Source of the DNA: Xanthobacteraceae bacterium
GTDB taxonomy: Bacteria > Pseudomonadota > Alphaproteobacteria > Rhizobiales > Xanthobacteraceae
Direction of reading: 5' to 3'
Length of the DNA stretch: 5,723 bases
NCBI GenBank assembly: GCA_030043175.1
Contig: JASHYD010000837.1
Span: forward strand, 1-5,723
Shown here: positions 4,880 through 5,723 of the stretch, in pieces
Position numbering within the stretch: the stretch's first letter is position 1
Layout of the letters: each line of letters begins with the position of its first letter
The notes under the pieces: generated by a model
Seen by the model: the letters and a program-made list of their open reading frames with translations, nothing else
Told to the model about the DNA's origin: nothing
The model's database searches: none
Program-made: the position numbers and the translations under genes

Positions 4880-5641
4880 ATCTGAGAATTTCGCCGCCGC
4901 GTAGATGCACCACCTCTCTGCTAATCGCTTCCTCTCTGCTTACCGCTTCGCCTTGCCGAGCTTTCGCGACAATTGGCACAGCGCCTCGGGGCTCGGACAA
5001 CAAGGTCTCGCCGTTGAGCGGGCTCAAAAGCCCCTCATTGCAATGGGGGATTGGCTACGATCGAACTCCGGGGTCGCAAATGGGCGCCAGCTATTTGGCG
5101 GCCGATCTGGATCCAAGGCGGCGGATCGCCGACGCTCGGGATGGCGAAAACCGGTGGTGGCGTTTTTCGCCAGCCCTCATCAGCACCATTCAGCTTCGAA
5201 CTGGTTATGAAGGCCGTGGTATCCCCGAAACAATGAATATGCTCCCAAAGACGGCGTCATAGTCCCTACGATGTTAATCGAGGAGGTCTCCAACCTGTCG
5301 AAGATGCCGGTCGCCGAGCCCAACGCCGCGAACTGCGTGATCACGCTGACACACCGTCATGTTTCCACACCTTCGGATCGTCTTCCCAGACCGTCAGGTA
5401 GCGAAGGATCAGCCGGCCCGGACGTCGAAACGATCGGCTCGAAGCATCTTAGCCAACGCGCCCGCGGACCATCTGCAGTGAGCTTATACAAACATTGGTC
5501 GTGTCAATTCATCAGTGGAGGCGTGAACTCGCGCTCAGGCGGCTGGCGGGATCTGGTCGGCGTTAGTTAAGGGGGTATAGTTGGCATCTGCGCGAGCAAT
5601 CTGAATTAATGCCGCCTGCCAGATATCTAATCGCTAATGCA
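4880..5641. other. Long stretch without a recognisable gene
   Basis: Several open frames of 60 to 100 codons occur on the plus strand, but their translations match nothing I know, they overlap one another, and none has a convincing ribosome binding site. On the minus strand around 5340-5420 a frame contains LTVWEDDPKVWKHDG and the adjacent frame continues with VITQFAALGSATGIFDRLET. This protein-like text split over two frames could be a frameshifted remnant of a real gene, which I cannot name. An inverted repeat GGCGAAAA (5143-5150) and TTTTCGCC (5164-5171) with a 13-base loop is also present. I see no RNA gene here. Confidence 0.4.
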
Positions 5642-5663
5642 CAAACCGGCCGAAGTCGGTTTG
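5642..5663. repeat. 9-bp stem, CGAA tetraloop hairpin
   Basis: CAAACCGGC-CGAA-GTCGGTTTG forms a 9-bp stem with one G-T pair and a CGAA tetraloop. No T-run follows on either strand, so it is not a classical intrinsic terminator, although it could end or protect a transcript. It lies immediately before the sigma-54-like match. Confidence 0.5.
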
Positions 5664-5666
5664 CTT

Positions 5667-5681
5667 TGGCATGGCAACTGC
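5667..5681 (+). promoter_or_regulatory. Sigma-54-like (-24/-12) promoter match
   Basis: TGGCATGGCAACTGC has GG (5668-5669) and GC (5680-5681) separated by exactly 10 bases, the invariant spacing of sigma-54 promoters. It matches the TGGCACG-N4-TTGC consensus except for T in place of C after TGGCA and C in place of the first T of TTGC. Transcription would leave the window to the right, and the gene is not visible. I found no TGT-N10-ACA activator site upstream within the window. The same bases also form an inverted repeat TGGCA-N7-TGCCA, so an operator is an alternative. Confidence 0.3.
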
Positions 5682-5723
5682 CAGCGGGCGGTCCGACACA
5701 AAGAGCCCAGCCGTCATCAATTG

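Noticed and set aside
5143..5171. Hairpin GGCGAAAA with TTTTCGCC as a terminator
   Set aside because: The 13-base loop is long and no T-run follows the stem; no gene ends beside it.
5480..5723. NifA upstream activator (TGT-N10-ACA) or nod box near the sigma-54-like site
   Set aside because: I scanned for TGT-N10-ACA and for the repeated ATC-N9-GAT pattern and found neither convincingly.
1..5723. CRISPR array or toxin-antitoxin pair
   Set aside because: No regularly spaced repeats beyond two-copy pairs are seen, and the 107-residue gene has no adjacent small partner gene.

Overview
The window looks like accessory, recombination-worn DNA from a GC-rich alphaproteobacterium. The likeliest source is Bradyrhizobium or a close rhizobial relative. 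This rests on recognised protein families only (an ABC substrate-binding fragment of the PF04392 type, rhizobial-style integrase-core, IS5-like and IS630-like transposases, DUF4102-type tyrosine integrases) and no search was run. Most of the sequence is wreckage: gene tails, gene heads and fused pieces. Only two genes look intact.

Layout, left to right. At 3-158 (+) is the last part of a tyrosine recombinase, with its catalytic tyrosine and stop codon. A gene-free stretch with a paired direct repeat follows. At 357-878 (-) is a chimeric open frame: the middle of a DDE integrase-core transposase runs in frame into the C-terminal third of an ABC transporter substrate-binding protein. 879-1259 holds nothing recognisable. 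1260-1337 (+) is the first 25 codons of an IS5-type transposase. 1419-1742 (+) is an intact gene for a small acidic conserved protein of unknown function, with a good ribosome binding site. 1756 to about 2340 (-) is the catalytic part of an IS630-family transposase lacking its N-terminus. 2341-2701 is unassigned. 2702-3406 (-) is an intact class I SAM-dependent methyltransferase with an NPPY motif, probably an orphan adenine-type DNA methyltransferase.

The right part carries the marks of an integration site. 3647-3993 (+) is the N-terminal arm-binding region of a DUF4102-type integrase, broken by a frameshift in an A-run and by a TAG codon. It is preceded by a 12-bp-spaced direct repeat. Two tRNA 3' pieces follow: a Gln(CTG)-like fragment without a D-arm (4117-4171) and a CAT-anticodon fragment that starts at the anticodon stem (4751-4800). 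Between them lies the head of another transposase with a stop at codon 3 (4272-4526). Beyond the second tRNA piece is a second 12-bp-spaced direct repeat. About 840 bases without a recognisable gene follow, ending in a strong hairpin and a sigma-54-like promoter match.

The genes do not form a pathway. My interpretation is that integrative elements entered repeatedly at tRNA genes, left attachment scars and integrase stubs, and the region was then used as an insertion-sequence sink. The methyltransferase and the 107-residue protein are the only candidates for current function. I see no convincing new multi-gene system.
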